Source: Asterias amurensis (taxonomy: Eukaryota; Echinodermata; Asteroidea; Forcipulatida; Asteriidae). From it: a DNA stretch of 64,000 bases. How positions within the stretch are numbered: the first letter of the stretch is position 1; the number at the start of each line of letters is the position of its first letter. The notes beneath the pieces are model-generated. The model saw only the letters and a list, made by a program, of their open reading frames with translations, was not told where the DNA came from and did no database searches. The translations under genes and the position numbers were made by a program. Location of the stretch: positions 23,363,044 through 23,427,043 of the forward strand of contig NC_092652.1 in the NCBI RefSeq assembly GCF_032118995.1. Reading direction: 5' to 3'. Below are positions 1 to 12,830 of this stretch, piece after piece.

Positions 1-192
1 ATGAAAGACAACGTTAGGATCTTCAACATCCAAAGCACGTTGCCCTAAAGGTATACAGGTATTCCTCCTGCTACAAATCGTATTTCAAAAAAAAAAAGAA
101 AAACAAAGATCAACCTTATCCAAAATACATTGGAAAAAAAAATGGTATCCAAGCATTGGGAAGGTAAAAACTAAACAGTTTGAAAACGAAGC

Positions 193-573
193 TTAAAGGA
201 ACACGTTGGATCGGTCGAGTTGGTCTTTGAAAAGTATTTGTAACAGTTTGTTATAAAATGCATATGGTTGGAAAGATGTTTTAAAAGCAGAGTACAATGA
301 TCCACACACAGTTGCCTCGAAATTGCGTGGTTTTTCCTTTACTTTGCAAACTAACACAGTCGGCCATTTATGGGAGTCAACAATTTGACTCCCATAAATG
401 GCCGACCGTGTTTGTCGACGAGGTAAAAGGAAAACCACGCAATTTCGAGTGATACTTGTGTGGATCATTTCTACTTTTAAAATATCTTTTTAATCATATG
501 CATTTTACAACAAACGGTTACACACGCTTTTCAAAGACCAACTCGACCGATCCAAGGCAACGTGTTCCTTTAA
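193..573. repeat. Palindromic TTAA element, family A, copy 1
   Basis: Almost the whole 380 bp is one imperfect palindrome. It opens with TTAAAGGAACACGTT and closes with AACGTGTTCCTTTAA, and its centre (about 361-410) is a near-perfect hairpin around ATTTATGGGAGTCAA. The TTAA at both ends fits a piggyBac-type target duplication, so this is probably a non-autonomous foldback element (MITE). Open frames inside it are artefacts of the palindrome. Confidence 0.85.
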
Positions 574-1930
574 GGTGCCATAGTAGATCTTATGACTAAA
601 CTTTGTAAATACTATTGTAACGTGATGTGTTTTTGCTTAAAGTGGTTTGCTATACACTCAGACAACGTTGCAAAAGTTCTCACCGTAACAAATACTGTTA
701 TACGTCTGTTTATTGTGTCATGATAATTAAGCAGTTCAAAGCGGCATCCCATAATAAGATTAATGGTATGTATATTGTCCGTAGAATCAAGAACATTTAA
801 AAATATAATTGTAAAATATTTTGAACAAGTTTTTGTTTTGTTTTTTGGTTTTTAATTGTTTTGAGAAATTGTCAATGTGTATTCCTCAATGTAGCCTATT
901 CATTGTTTCAAAAGAACTTTAGACGACTATTCAAAATAAACCCGCGCAGATGATTTCTAACACTACGAAAAAATGTTTTTAGAAGAAGTGTGTTTCTTAT
1001 TAACATTATATAGTGTACTCATTCAATCCCCTGGCCAATTTTAACAGAAATGCATCACTGTCTTTTTCAATTTCGCTTGGAAATTAATACTCCGTTGAAT
1101 CAGCATTCAAAAGTCAAAGCAGAGGGAGTGTTTTAATTTTACAGTTTTTGCATTCATTGGTCAAAAAATAAGGTCATTCAATTTCATTAGGCCGCAAGGT
1201 TCATTGAATTTCGTAAAAAGCCGGCAGCAAGAGGCTGGTCAACCCTTCAATTCCAAGTGAAAATAGGTTGTAGAAATACAACTTAAGAGTGTAGTCTGGA
1301 ATACCTATAAAAGAAACATAATGGCTGATAAAACGAAACCGAATGAGAGGAATGAAATCGTGTGTGCATTAAGACGAAATTTAACGTATTAGGCCTAATA
1401 GCTAAAACTATTGATGAATCCATTTGAGTGGATTTGTTAAAATGCGTGAATTTGAATGAGTGTTAATGACATTGTATGATGTTTTACTTGGCTGGGGTTG
1501 GCTGGGAAAATCTAGGCCTGCATAGTTATAAGGCCTATGGTGGAATTGTATTTTTTATTTTATTTTTTTTTTTTTGGGGGGGAGGGGACGTCTTGGTTTG
1601 GGATTGCGGGGGGGGGGGTCTCCAGGAGGACCCATCCACCTGTGGCCAAATAAAAACAGCGTCTCTAAACACCTGATCCGCCTTGAGATAATCTTGCATC
1701 CCGGATTGTTATCCAGTAGTCATCGTCACGTAGCAAGCAACTGGAATAACAACGCCAAGGGTGCACAAAGAGTAGATGTAAACCCATGGTGGAGAGAGCG
1801 AAATGGGAAAAGGTGAGTTTGTCTGCTATCGTTTGTTTCAACGAGGATTGTAGCTTATGGACTTCGGGAGGTTTGCAGATCGCAGATGAGTAACAAAAAA
1901 AAAAAAAAATTGTAAATAAATAAACGTCGT
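574..1930. other. Intergenic stretch, no gene seen
   Basis: AT-rich sequence between two repeat copies. It contains a T/G homopolymer stretch at about 1560-1620. Apart from the weak minus-strand GPCR-like relic near 1709-1832, no exon, RNA gene or clear regulatory site was recognised. Confidence 0.5.
1709..1832 (-). pseudogene. Possible GPCR transmembrane-segment relic
   Basis: Read on the minus strand, this piece encodes a hydrophobic run (WVYIYSLCTLGVVIPVACYV) with a proline in its middle followed by Cys-Tyr. That is the usual look of transmembrane helix 5 in rhodopsin-like receptors. A TAA stop (1709-1711) interrupts the frame about 6 residues later, and the downstream frame stays open for about 30 codons. 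A plausible acceptor (GATAGCAG) lies just upstream on the minus strand. No neighbouring helices were found. It could be a decayed receptor exon or chance hydrophobicity; confidence is low. Confidence 0.2.
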
Positions 1931-2387
1931 TTAAAGATAGTAGACACTATTGGTTATTGTCAAAGACTAGCCTTCACAGTTGGTGTATCTCAACATATGC
2001 ATAAAATAACTAACCTGTGAAAATTTGAGCTCGATCGGTCATCAAAGTTGCGAGATAATAATGAAAGAAGAAAACACCCTTGTCACACGAAGTTGTGTGC
2101 GTTTAGATGGTTGATTTCGAGACCTCAAGTTCTAAGTCTGAGGTCTCGAAATCATACTCGTAGAAAATTACTTCTTTTCTTGAAAACTATGGCACTTCAG
2201 AGGGAGCTGTTTCTCACAATGTTTTATACCATCAACCTCTCCCCTTCTTGAAAACTATGGCACTTCAGAGGGAGCTGTTTCTCACAATGTTTTATACCAT
2301 CAACCTCTCCCCATGACTCGTTTACCCAGAAAGGTTTTATGCCAATAATTATTTTGAGTAATTACCAATAGTGTCCACGGCCTTTAA
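1931..2387 (-). repeat. TIR element, family B, copy 1
   Basis: About 400-bp family with terminal inverted repeats of the type TTAAAGGCAGTGGACACTATTGGTAATT. The internal sequence is well conserved (GAGAAACGGCTCCCTCTGAAGT; a short hairpin GAGACCTCA...TGAGGTCTC). Orientation is called minus relative to the copy at 5208. This copy carries a perfect 68-bp tandem duplication (2177-2244 and 2245-2312). TTAA at both ends suggests TTAA target choice. Confidence 0.85.
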
Positions 2388-2866
2388 ATGGCGTTATCTT
2401 GTCAACACTGTTTTGGTATTTTATATGTTTAAAATAACTCCGATTGTTATGTACCAATCTATATTTGCTTTGGATCTTCTATACTTGTATCTTGAACTTG
2501 GTCATAAAAAAATATTATTTACATTTAATTGACATTACCAAGGTTTTTCAGAATAGAAAATAGCCCTGTTTCCAACGAAATTGAGTCCAAAGTTCCCCTG
2601 AGTGTTTCAGCCTTGTATCTGAAACAGAACGACAGCAACGCTTCCTATCAATTTGTTCATTTAACAGCTGACGTTTTTTTTTCCCTCAGACAAGAAGTAT
2701 CCAATCAATTGGAATTAATCTTGTGTCTTAAATTGACACCTTCTTAGAGTAAATCGAACCAAGACATCCCTGACACTCATACACAAATGTCGCCATACCA
2801 TAACCATCCTTTGTTGTCTATAATAACAGTCTGTCTATGTGTTGAGAGACATTCGGCCAGGCTGAC

Positions 2867-3256
2867 TTAAAGGAACACGTTGTCTTGGATCGGACGAGTT
2901 GGTCAAAACAAAAGCGTTTGTAACCGTTTTTTTATAAAATGCATATGGTTGGAAAGATGTTTTAAAAGTAGAATACAATGATCTACACAAGTTTGCCTCG
3001 AAATTGCGTGGTTTTCCTTCTACTGTGCGAACTAACATGGTCGGCCATTTATGGGAGTCAAAATTTTGACCCCCATAAATGGCCGACGTGTTAGTCGACA
3101 AGGTAAAAGGAAAACCACGCAATTTCGAGGCATGTTTGTGTGGATCATTTATTCTACTTTTACAACATCTTTCTACCCATATGCATTTTATAAAAAACGG
3201 TTACAAACGCTTTTCAAAGACCAACTCGACCGATCCAAGGCAACGTGTTCCTTTAA
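2867..3256. repeat. Palindromic TTAA element, family A, copy 2
   Basis: Same full-length palindrome as 193-573: TTAAAGGAACACGTTG at the left, CGTGTTCCTTTAA at the right, with the ATTTATGGG..CCCATAAAT hairpin at about 3045-3085. Confidence 0.85.
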
Positions 3257-3715
3257 AACAGAAAGATATTAATAAGAAGCCTGTAAGAAGCTTGGCGTTC
3301 TGTGAATTGTAACAGTGGCTGTGGAATGGTTTCACTTAATTACAGCCGTTGAAGAAAACTATCCACATTTTACGCAACTAGCCTGCGTCTACAACTCTTT
3401 ATCCAATTCAAATTGGATTGGTTGCTCTAGAAAAGGACACAGAGAGAGAGGTGGGAAGAAAGAAAAAACACGTTTCTAAGAGGCCACTCCAAAGTGGAAT
3501 ATTTTACTTGGATTCACTCAAGAAAGACGCGGTTCACTCAAACTCTCGAAACGAAAACCCGTGCGTGTAAAAATACCCTCGGTTTCCGGGCTCTTTGGGG
3601 AGTAGCACGCAAATCGTTTAGCGACATGTACAGTGATGAAATGTACAAATAGAAATAACTTTAAAAAAAATAAATAAATGGCTGTATACGTGGTTGGCTA
3701 CAAGATTTCATGTAT

Positions 3716-4098
3716 TTAAAGGCACCGGACACCATTTGATTAATTACTGAATGAAATTGTCAGCATAAAAACTTAAGGGGGAACGAGCAATGGGAGCTGT
3801 TGATCGTATAAAACAATGTGAGAAACGGCTCCAACTGAAGTTACGTAGTTTTTGAAGAAAAAAGTAGTTTCTCACTCAAATAATACAATATTTCAGCTCG
3901 GTTAGTCTTGCATAAGCCATCTGAAAGCACACAAATTTGTGCAACAAGGGTGTTTTTCTTTCTATATTTTCTTGCAATCACGAATTACCAATTGAGTGAA
4001 CATTTTCACAGATTTGTTATTTTATACTTTATATAGGGATATGCCAAGTGAAAATACTGGTCTTTGCCAGTGTAACAAAAGACGTCCAATGCCTTTAA
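3716..4098 (+). repeat. TIR element, family B, copy 2 (diverged)
   Basis: Starts TTAAAGGCACCGGACACC and ends GTCCAATGCCTTTAA. The interior keeps the family core (TGAGAAACGGCTCCAACTGAAG) but has lost the GAGACCTCA hairpin, so it is an older or separate subfamily. Confidence 0.75.
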
Positions 4099-4173
4099 TG
4101 TGTACCTTCGCTTGATTTCTATTTAGGATTCAGGAATAACATGTAGGCCCTATGCGCGTGTGATTGGAGATGA

Positions 4174-4209
<36 letters not shown>

Positions 4210-5207
4210 AGAAAAAGGAGAACAAAACCGGGGAAAAAACCGGCCCAGAGCAGATTTCGAGATTGCTCTTGGAGTGTTCTTTTCTTGTTTCCACTTCGAT
4301 CACTTTTTAAGGGGGGGGGGTAATGTGCGCTTATTGTACTGTATAAAATTACAGGGTTTAATTGGAGTGTATTGAACTGTTAAACTTGTTACTTATTTTG
4401 AGTTGGGTGAATATGTGATCAGAAATTAGTAGAAATATTTGTGAACTTCTAAGTATTTTAATTTAGCCGACGGGAAAACATCGCATGTTAATAGGATATT
4501 TTCATAGCTTGTTCAACTTGTGGATAAAAACAAAGCCTATAATATTGTTAGAAATGGGTAGAAAGCCGATTTTTGAAATGCCACACTACAGTTGAAAATG
4601 AAAACAGCACATTGTTTACTTGATGTGTTATTTTACACTGCATCAGTTTCTAACCGACACACCAAAAACACATTTTTTTTTTAATAACAACAGCCTCTGA
4701 TTTTCCAGAGTATACCTTTATGTGAGTGGGCATTCCATCAGAGTCTCGCTCCCTCAACAACAACACATCTAGATCATCGAAGAGCGATTCTTAAATTGCG
4801 ACCCTTGGGCACGACCAGGATTGTTAAAGCAAACAGACACATCGTATAAATCCACAAACCTCTGTTTAAAATGAAACTAATGCGAAACCCCTTCAAATTG
4901 ACCAGAAGGTGACGCAATTTATCGTGGGGGCACATTTACACTGGCCGTGGTAATTCGAGATGATTTGTTTCTGGCTAGGCGTAAAGGCAACACATTTTAG
5001 GAAGGGACGAAGAAACACCTCCAGCAAAATAACGAAGTATTTGCCACAAGACGAATTATTCTGAGCTGCGGTGAAGTGGGCCAGAACCAGTGACTAATAC
5101 AGCCGTACTCTCTCCCGACCTCTCTCCACATATAAAACAAAACCAATTCGGGAATTCTTTTGAATAAACCATGAGCGATTTGTGTCGGGCACTGTTTCAA
5201 TCTTGTT
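4099..5207. other. Intergenic stretch with poly(A) and poly(G) runs
   Basis: Between two family B copies. It contains an A-run at about 4177-4206 and a G-run at about 4311-4320. No exon or RNA gene was recognised on either strand. Confidence 0.5.
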
Positions 5208-5607
5208 TTAAAGACACTGGACACTATTGGTAATTACTCAAAATAATTGTTAGCATATTATTAAACAACTTACTTGGTAACAAGAAATGGAGAGTTGTTG
5301 ATAGTATAAAACATTGTGAGAAACGGCTCCCTCTCAAGTAATGTAGTTTTCGAGAAAGTAGTAATTTTCCACTAAAATATTTGAATTTAATTTCGAGACC
5401 TAAGATTTTGAGGTCCCAAAGTCAAGTATCTGAAAGCACACAACTTTGAGTGGCAAGGGTGTATTTTCTTTCACTATTTTATCGCAACTTCGACGACCAA
5501 TTGAGTTCAAATTTTAACCAGGTTTGTTATGTTGTGCATATGTTGAGATACACCTAGTGAGAGGAGTGGTCTTTGACAATATTACTAAAGGTATCCAGTG
5601 TCTTTAA
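5208..5607 (+). repeat. TIR element, family B, copy 3
   Basis: TTAAAGACACTGGACACTATTGGTAATTACTC at the left end and GTATCCAGTGTCTTTAA at the right end, with the full family B interior. Confidence 0.85.
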
Positions 5608-6205
5608 GGGTTTTAATGGTCGGTGTATAAAGCTACCTGAAGTAACATGTTTACTGCTGACACTGTGGAAATGACAGAGCTCTGAAATACAGGCTTGGAA
5701 TCATGTTTAGGAATGCTACATGCCGTGGTTAGGGTGAGTTGTTTGGGGAGGAGAGGGGAAACTGTGAAGAGCTTCTTCCCGGCTTTTCCTGCGAGTTGAC
5801 AAATTCACGGTCACGTTTTGTTTAGCTGCTTGTGATCTTACGATCGAAACGATCTTGGAGGCAGGCGTTATTAAATTAGTTACAACAGTCGTTGAGTAGT
5901 TTTGACATTATGCAGTGATGACAAAACATGGGCTGCAATTTGAAGGAATTACGTTGTGCTGAGAGTAGCATTAAAGCTGGATGTTTCTTTCTAGCCTATT
6001 ACACTTCTCTGCATACAGGAGGAAAAACTCTTCACCAATTCTCAATTTTTACCATTTTATCCTGAGCTGTCTATTGCCCACTACCCCCTTCAAAGTCTCA
6101 CTATTTAAAATTAGAATGTGAAAGAATTAACTCAATTGGACCAACGACGTAATAACGCACGTTTAAGCTTACCTCTTACCTCAAAGTCTCAAATTCTACC
6201 GTTCA

Positions 6206-6600
6206 TTAAAGGCTCTTGACACTATTGGTTATTACTCAAAATACTTGTTATCATAAAAACTTACTTGGTACAAGTAACTGAGAGCTGTTGGTAGTATAAC
6301 ACATTGTGAGAAACGGCTTCCTCTGAAGTAACGTTGTTTTCGAGACACAGGTAATTTTCCACTCAAACATTTGAATTTGATTTCGAGACCTCAGAATTAG
6401 ATTTTGAGGTTCCGAAATCAAGCATCTGAAATCACACAACTTCGTGTGACAAGGGTGTTTTTTCTTCCATTATTATCTCGCAACTTCGACGACCAATTGA
6501 GCTCAAATTTCCACAGGTTTGTTATTTTATGCTTATGTTGGGATACACCAGGTGAGAAGACTGGTCTTTGACAATTACCAAAGGTGTCCAGTGTCTTTAA
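6206..6600 (+). repeat. TIR element, family B, copy 4
   Basis: TTAAAGGCTCTTGACACTATTGG at the left and GGTGTCCAGTGTCTTTAA at the right, with a full interior including the GAGACCTCAGA hairpin. Confidence 0.85.
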
Positions 6601-7088
6601 ACAGCATCCATGTATTCGAAAAGATACCTTCTGATTTACAGACCGAGTAACAAAAGTCTCAGTTCACTGGCCGTATTTGGGTTTGTTTTTTGCTGTTGTA
6701 ATTGAAACGTTGATACCAATTTTATGATTCGTTTGGATTGTGTGTTTATTCTACCTTTAACGAACCCACCATAAACTCTAGCATCATACCGTATTTGCAT
6801 TACTTATGAGGGGAGCCACTGATCTGAATGGGAAAAATAAATTTATTGGTCATCCCAGCAAGTTTTTTAAACGTGGATTGTAAATAACACTTTGCGTTGA
6901 CAAGCTCATTCACCGGAGAGTCAGTTATTTCCCTTCTGAAAAAGCGCCTCTTCTCCAGCAGGGAGAAAGTGATAAATCCAACATTACTGATTACCTGGCT
7001 CAACAATTTCCCGAGATAATAATCCGAAACATTACCCCCAACAGTCCACACGGTGTGCACATCCGAGGCGCTTTTCACCACAGCAAAC

Positions 7089-7454
7089 TTAAAGGCACTG
7101 GGCGCTATTGGTAATTACTCAAAATAATTGTTAGAAATAACATAAATATAAACTTACTTGGTAACGAGCAATATAGAACATTGTGAGAAATGGCTCCCTC
7201 TGAAAAGGAGTTTTTGAGAAAGAGGTAATTCCTCACTCAAATAATAAAATACTTTGGCTGAAGCCTTTCATTAGGCATCATTCTGAAAGGACACAAAGTA
7301 CATGCAACAAGGGTATTTTTCCTTTTATTTTGCAAATTCGATGATCAATTTATCCCAAATTTCCACGGGTTTGTTATTGTATGCCTTTGTTGGGATTTAC
7401 AAGTGAGAGTACTGGTCTTTGGCAACAATTACAAAAGGTGTCTAGTACCTTTAA
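7089..7454 (+). repeat. TIR element, family B, copy 5 (diverged)
   Basis: TTAAAGGCACTGGGCGCTATTGG at the left and GTGTCTAGTACCTTTAA at the right. The hairpin is replaced by a GCTGAAGCCTTTCATTAGGC stretch, as in a diverged subfamily. Confidence 0.75.
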
Positions 7455-7925
7455 TCTGAACGGCATTTCTTTTTAATCAATCGACAAACGCCTGGAGCGT
7501 GTTTTGGCGATATCGATTAGACAGTCAGACGATTCCTGGACTCCACCGTCGATGGTGACATTGGCTTTCTCCTCTTTTCTCTCTCCCTCTCTGCTGACCT
7601 TCAATTTATGTCACTCCATCAAGGCAAAGAGTGAGACAGTGACAGGCCGAGACAGGGGGCTGACTAGTGTAAGCGGTCGCCTCATCCGTCTACCTGTTGT
7701 GTCTCGGTTCATTAACGGCTTGATGACTACATGCTCTCATCAAAATCATTCACGTGATTATTTTTTCTTCATGTTTCTCTATGCATCAAGAGACAAGCTT
7801 CAACCCTAAAGGGGAGGGCACGACAAATGGTTAAAAAAAAAATTATAGTTCTTATGAAGAGCATTTTACAATAATAAATGCGCTTTACTCTCGCATACAT
7901 TAATTCATATTCTTGAAAGAAAAGA
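7455..7925. other. Intergenic stretch, no gene seen
   Basis: A plus-strand frame of about 100 codons is open here (7504-7809), but it has no recognisable domain, signal or splice context, so it is not called as a gene. Confidence 0.4.
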
Positions 7926-7929
7926 AGCG

Positions 7930-8035
7930 ATTGTAACGAAGTGTCTTGCTCAAGGACACAAGTGTAATGACTGGAATTCGAACCCAAACAACCAGAACTT
8001 GAATTCAACGCTCTAAACCGCTTGGCCAAGACACC
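7930..8035 (-). repeat. tRNA-derived SINE head, type 2
   Basis: On the minus strand this reads GGTGTCTTGGCCAAGCGGTT (A-box-like) and then GGGTTCGAATTCCAG (B-box-like), followed by TGTCCTTGAGCAAGACAC, a motif seen downstream of the tRNA part in many marine animal SINEs. A C-run and A-rich tract flank it on the plus-strand right side. It resembles a Leu/Ser-type tRNA but is not a functional tRNA gene. Confidence 0.6.
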
Positions 8036-9384
8036 CCCCCCCCAAAAAAAAAAAAAAAAAGAAAAGAAAAAAAAAGAAAAAAAAGAATGCAACTTGTTGT
8101 GCCTTAAGAGGCGTATTTTCGTTAAATAAACGTCAGTGTACTTTACTTTTAACTCTCTGTAAAATATTTCCGTCTGAATTTGAGACATTCAAGAAAACTG
8201 TATCTGAAAAGCTCTTTTAAAAGCAACACTTTATTTCACTTTGTTACAACCAACGTTAAGGACAATGTGATTACATGTGCATGGTTTTTCACTAATTTCT
8301 CTTGACTCACACATCGGATTAAGCCCAAATTTCCACCGTTTTTTGCTTCATTTTACTATGGTTGATCACACAAATCATGAATACTGTAAGTGAATATTTT
8401 GTCACCACTGTACCAATCAATGTTTTGTCCAAGAACTTAAAAGTCCCCAACCACGGAAATGAAGGCACAAAATCCTGCACACTAATCCTTTTGACGCCGC
8501 GTGAAATATTCAAGATTAAGTTGGTGACAAGGAGTTTGTTCCAGGCTACGTTTAGGTCTCATGCAACATTATATGTGTCATTTTGTGACGTTCGTAACTG
8601 AGAAAGTGACAACTGGAGCTTTGGGTGATTTTTTTATGAATGGCGTCAAGTTTAAACTTTCAAGTGCATGTTCGGGTTGAAATCATGAATTTAAAATGCA
8701 GTGCTGTGTTTCACCCATTACTCCTGAAACCTGACACGTTGACTACACGAAGCTGTTGCATAAACCAACAGTGATTACAGGCGAGATTGCGCGAAAAGGA
8801 CACTGAAAAAAAAATCGAATTTAGAAAAAAAAAGTACTGTGTCAACAGTTTGTCTACGCGAGGTAAAAAAAAAACAGGTTCCCCCATTTTGTCCGATGAC
8901 TGGAAAAACAGTTGAAAGACGATGCTGTGTGTCAGTCGCCTGCCTGGATTAGGGGCAATCAACGGGTGAGATTATGGAAGACGATCCCGGTCGTGATGTT
9001 TCTCCGCAAAGAGTTTATATTAAACGGGTTGTCGTCACCGACACGCGTTTGCTGGATGCTCAGGTGTTTTTTTTCGCTCTGCCGAGCGTCTTTCATAGCA
9101 AGGAGGACTCGAGAAAACATCACCGACAGCACGTCTGTTCGGCTCGGTTACGTCTTGAGCAGGAAGAACAGGAAAAGAAAAACAAAACTGGAATCTGGAA
9201 AGATAATACACGCTTCAATCTCTGCTAATCAATTATTACCGATCGCAACTTACTGTATTATGGCTGTTTTGTTTTGGTGTAGTACAGAATAATTTGTCTT
9301 GATTTAAAGGTGGGAAAAGACTTTTCTCCTAAAGAGTATTTTGCGAAAAGGTCTGTGGCACTCACAATGCATCCAATATTAGGC

Positions 9385-9525
9385 CGTATCCGAAATGGCG
9401 GCTACAGCTACGGCTTTGGCTGTTGCATAAGGGTGTTGCTAAGGACGTCATTTATGCTTCCACGCATGGTGACGCGGAAATCTAGCTGTAGCCGTAGCCG
9501 TAGCCGCTAATTCGGACACGGCCTT
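9385..9525. repeat. Palindromic element with GGCTACGGCTACGGC arms (copy 1)
   Basis: The arms CCGTATCCGAAATGGCGGCT and the matching AGCCGCTAATTCGGACACGG are inverted repeats. The inside has repeated GGCTAC/GTAGCC hexamers. A second copy lies at 27715-27862. Confidence 0.7.
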
Positions 9526-9952
9526 TAGTAAGCCACCCTTTCAAAGTCACCCTTCCATATAGAGGGCGCTGTTCGTCAGTTTGACTGCATGTTTAAGTTG
9601 CTCTTCATTACCTATTTAAAATCTAATATATGGGGCTTGTGGTGTTTTTCCTGGCTGGACCAGAATTTTAATCATTGTCTATATGGTATTTTGCTTGTTG
9701 TAATTGTTTTGTGCTGTTGAGTGTTGTGGTATAATTATCCATAGTCTTTATTTAAATTTGGCTGTTTTTCTATTTTTAATATTAATTAATATTTTTATAT
9801 ACATATTTTTATAACAAAACAATTTTTTTTTAAATTTTAATGTGTATGTAGTTGCTGGGCACCTCTGAAAAACAGTGTTTCACTGAGAGGTTCTCCAGGG
9901 TAAAGAAGAAATAAATAAAATAAAAGTTAGTCTGGTGCATGATCTGTACGTA

Positions 9953-10333
9953 TTAAAGGAACACGTTGCCTTGGATCGGTCGAGTTCGTCCAAGAAAAGC
10001 GTTTGTTATAAAATGCACATGGGTAGAAAGATGTTGTAAAAGTAGAATACAATGATCCACACAAACATGCCTCGAAATTGCACGGTTTTCCTTTTACCTC
10101 GTCGACTAACACGGTCGGCCATTTATGGGAGTCAAACTTTTGACTCCCATAAATGGCCGACCGTGTTAGTTCGCACAGTAAAAGGAAAACCATGCAATTT
10201 CGAGGCAAATTTGTATGAATCATTGTATTCTACTTTTACAACATCTTTCCAACCATATGCATTTTATAGAAAACGGTTAAAAAACGCTTTTTATAGACCA
10301 ACTCGTCCGATCCAAGGCAACGTGTTCCTTTAA
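9953..10333. repeat. Palindromic TTAA element, family A, copy 3
   Basis: Full-length palindrome from TTAAAGGAACACGTTGCC to GGCAACGTGTTCCTTTAA, centre at about 10110-10160. Confidence 0.9.
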
Positions 10334-11032
10334 AGAGATGATTCGAACCCATCTTGAGTTAAATAGCGTCCCCAGGGCAAAGAGGAACCTTAAAGTTCAG
10401 CGTCTTTTAAATACAAGACATCTCACATAATACCCCTTCCCCCACTTTTTGGTTCTCTTACGTCTTCAGTACAGTACAAGAAAAAGTCTAGTGTGTCCAT
10501 CGTACACAGGTAAATCCCTCTCCCTAACTCTATTAAAACCTCACACAAACTTTGTAAATAGGTTTTAGCATCACACGCTATCGACCATGTCCCTCGTTGA
10601 CAAAACAACTCTGCCCTAGAAAACCCAGAGGTAAAAACATCAGGGGCACAATAATGTGTCACGATAATGTGTAAGATTTTCTGTAATTCCCTCTCAGCGC
10701 AAAGTGTCCGCCTCGGGGACAAAAACTACTCTTCAAAAATATCACACAATGCTTTGTCGTGATTTGTTTAGTTATATTTATATATGAACAGATATAGATA
10801 TAATATGCGATAGCTCTTTTTTGGAGCTTGCAAGTCATCCTTTGCGTGGGTTTGAATACCACAGGGACGGGTTAACCTTCGAACAAGTCAGAGGCAGGAT
10901 TCACCCGTGGAAAGATGCGTATGGCCACTAGCCGGTTCCAGGTCACTCAACAATTTCAATTTTGCATCTTATTTTTCGCTTTTTTCGGGGGGGGGGGGGT
11001 CAGAGAAGGTGATTCTGAACGAGGAGTCTGAT
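10334..11032. other. Intergenic stretch, no gene seen
   Basis: Contains a G-run at about 10987-10999. Open frames on the minus strand (about 10423-10862) show no domain or splice support. Confidence 0.45.
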
Positions 11033-11211
11033 TTGACTCCCATATTAGTCAACGAGTTAAAAGGAAAACCGTGCAATTTCGAGGCAAGTTTGTGTGGATC
11101 ATTGTATTCTGTACTCACAACATCTTTCTAATCATATGCATCTTATAACAAACGGTTATAAACACTTTTCAAAGACCAACTCAACCGATCCAAGGCAATG
11201 TGTTCCTTTAA
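11033..11211 (+). repeat. Half copy of palindromic family A
   Basis: Only the right arm is present, from GACTCCCATATTAGTC to the CCAAGGCAATGTGTTCCTTTAA end. The left arm is lost, so it can no longer fold back. Confidence 0.8.
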
Positions 11212-11639
11212 GTGTGAGACGCTATACATAGAGCAGTCAGGGATGACGTATAAAGCTGTGTCCGAATCGACAGCTTCTCTCAGCCTTGACTATGGCTGGA
11301 TCGATAAACATGTCTATTTGTCAACGTTGACGGCGCATCCAGCAGCCATGGCAGCAGTTGCACGTATGACGTATGGATTCCAAATTGTCAAGGAAACTCT
11401 TGTTTATAACATTATATCTTAGCACCGTTTCCTTATACAATATTATTTACAAAGGTGTGACGCCATGACGGGGGTGTTTGGCTTATAAAGTCATGTCCTA
11501 TTAATAAAGGACGATATCAATGGTAAGTATGATGCCACCTGGCATTCCAGGGTCTCCCATACCAAAAAAAAGAGACTGGCACCCTTCTCAAAAAACGCTG
11601 TATCTTCGGCTCCAGCTAAAAGTACACGTTTCTAATAAC

Positions 11640-11880
11640 CTACGGTGCCTAAAACTGACGATTAAGCTTTTGACAAAGCTGGAGCCTATCTTGACCGTTA
11701 GGATTTATCCTAAGCTGAATCCTAACCTGGAATGTAAGACAGGAGTATGAGCTTGAACCTAAGCTTGAATCCAATCAGGAGTCTAAGCTAAAGCCAAAAC
11801 TAGAACATAGGTGTGAGTCTATTATTAGTTAAGCTTGGCTCTTAGCTGAAGCCTGAACTGAAACCCTTTGGCAATTTTGA
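11640..11880. repeat. Degenerate short tandem repeat
   Basis: A run of diverged units based on CTAAGCTGAAxCC / CCTAACCTG-like hexamer-dodecamer words. No exact period survives; it looks like an old minisatellite. Confidence 0.35.
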
Positions 11881-12251
11881 AAGGGCCCTATTTTCAAACC
11901 GAAGCTGAAGTAGTCTGATCCCTTTCATTTATGACAATATATTGTGTACTGTCGCAAATCTAGAGAAGAAGACAGGGGTTTGGTAAAGGTCAAAACTGAT
12001 GATATTCAGTTAAGTTTCGACAACAAAATCGTCAAATACCTATTTATAACATACTCTTAGCGAAATATCTTAAGGGTGTTCCTTAAACTAGATAAAGCGG
12101 TTAATTTGGATCATTTGCTAGAAATTGTGTAATATTATTATTGTTATGGACAATAGAAACCACCATACAGCGCAAGTACGGTTATTGAGCAGATAAACCT
12201 GTAACATCAGTTCAATGCGTTATTTAGTCGTCTGCAACGGCACACCGCGGC

Positions 12252-12285
12252 TCAGAGAGAGAGAGAGAGAGGGGGGGGGGAGGGC
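12252..12285. repeat. (GA)n / poly(G) simple repeat
   Basis: GAGAGAGAGAGAGAG followed by a G-run. Confidence 0.9.
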
Positions 12286-12830
12286 AGAAAGAGGTTTCGG
12301 CTTTTACGTCTATTTATCTTTCGTTAACAGTCTTCGGGACTCAGCGAGCATAGTTGATGCTAAATCTGATAGGGCTGAGGGTCTGTAAGCCGCCAATAAT
12401 TGTCACTGTCATAAGTCAATATTGGATCAGTCCCTAAAGGGGGATATCGTCTATCGCTACGCGAACTCAGGGAGTATTATTACTCAAAGAATTGGTTCAA
12501 AAAGGTGCTGTCCACTTCAACACAGCTATACCTGATTTAGAAGCCACTCCAAACTGGAAAAGATAAAAGGGAATTTGTAATTTTCTCAGGTGCTTGTTCT
12601 ACGTCTATTTAAAGTTCATAATAAAACAGGCATAATTGATACGAACACACACAAGAAATACATACAAATAACTCTGGAACAAACAACATTTCTTTGACTA
12701 TACGTTTGCGTTATAAAATAAGTAACATACACAAATTTTAGTTAATAATAAATCAAACTGCAATATGGACGCTATGCTGTAGTTGACATGTAATCATATA
12801 CCAGTTTTTATAGTTTCGTACAAGATTGCC

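Noticed and set aside
205..468. Open frames of 90-100 codons in family A palindromes (also at 2835, 9927, 10052, 16914, 16943)
   Set aside because: They occur on both strands of the same palindrome and repeat in every copy (MIHTN...RNC... peptides); they are repeat sequence, not genes.
8912..9292. 126-codon plus-strand frame
   Set aside because: No domain, no signal, overlapping frames of similar length; looks like chance in GC-richer DNA.
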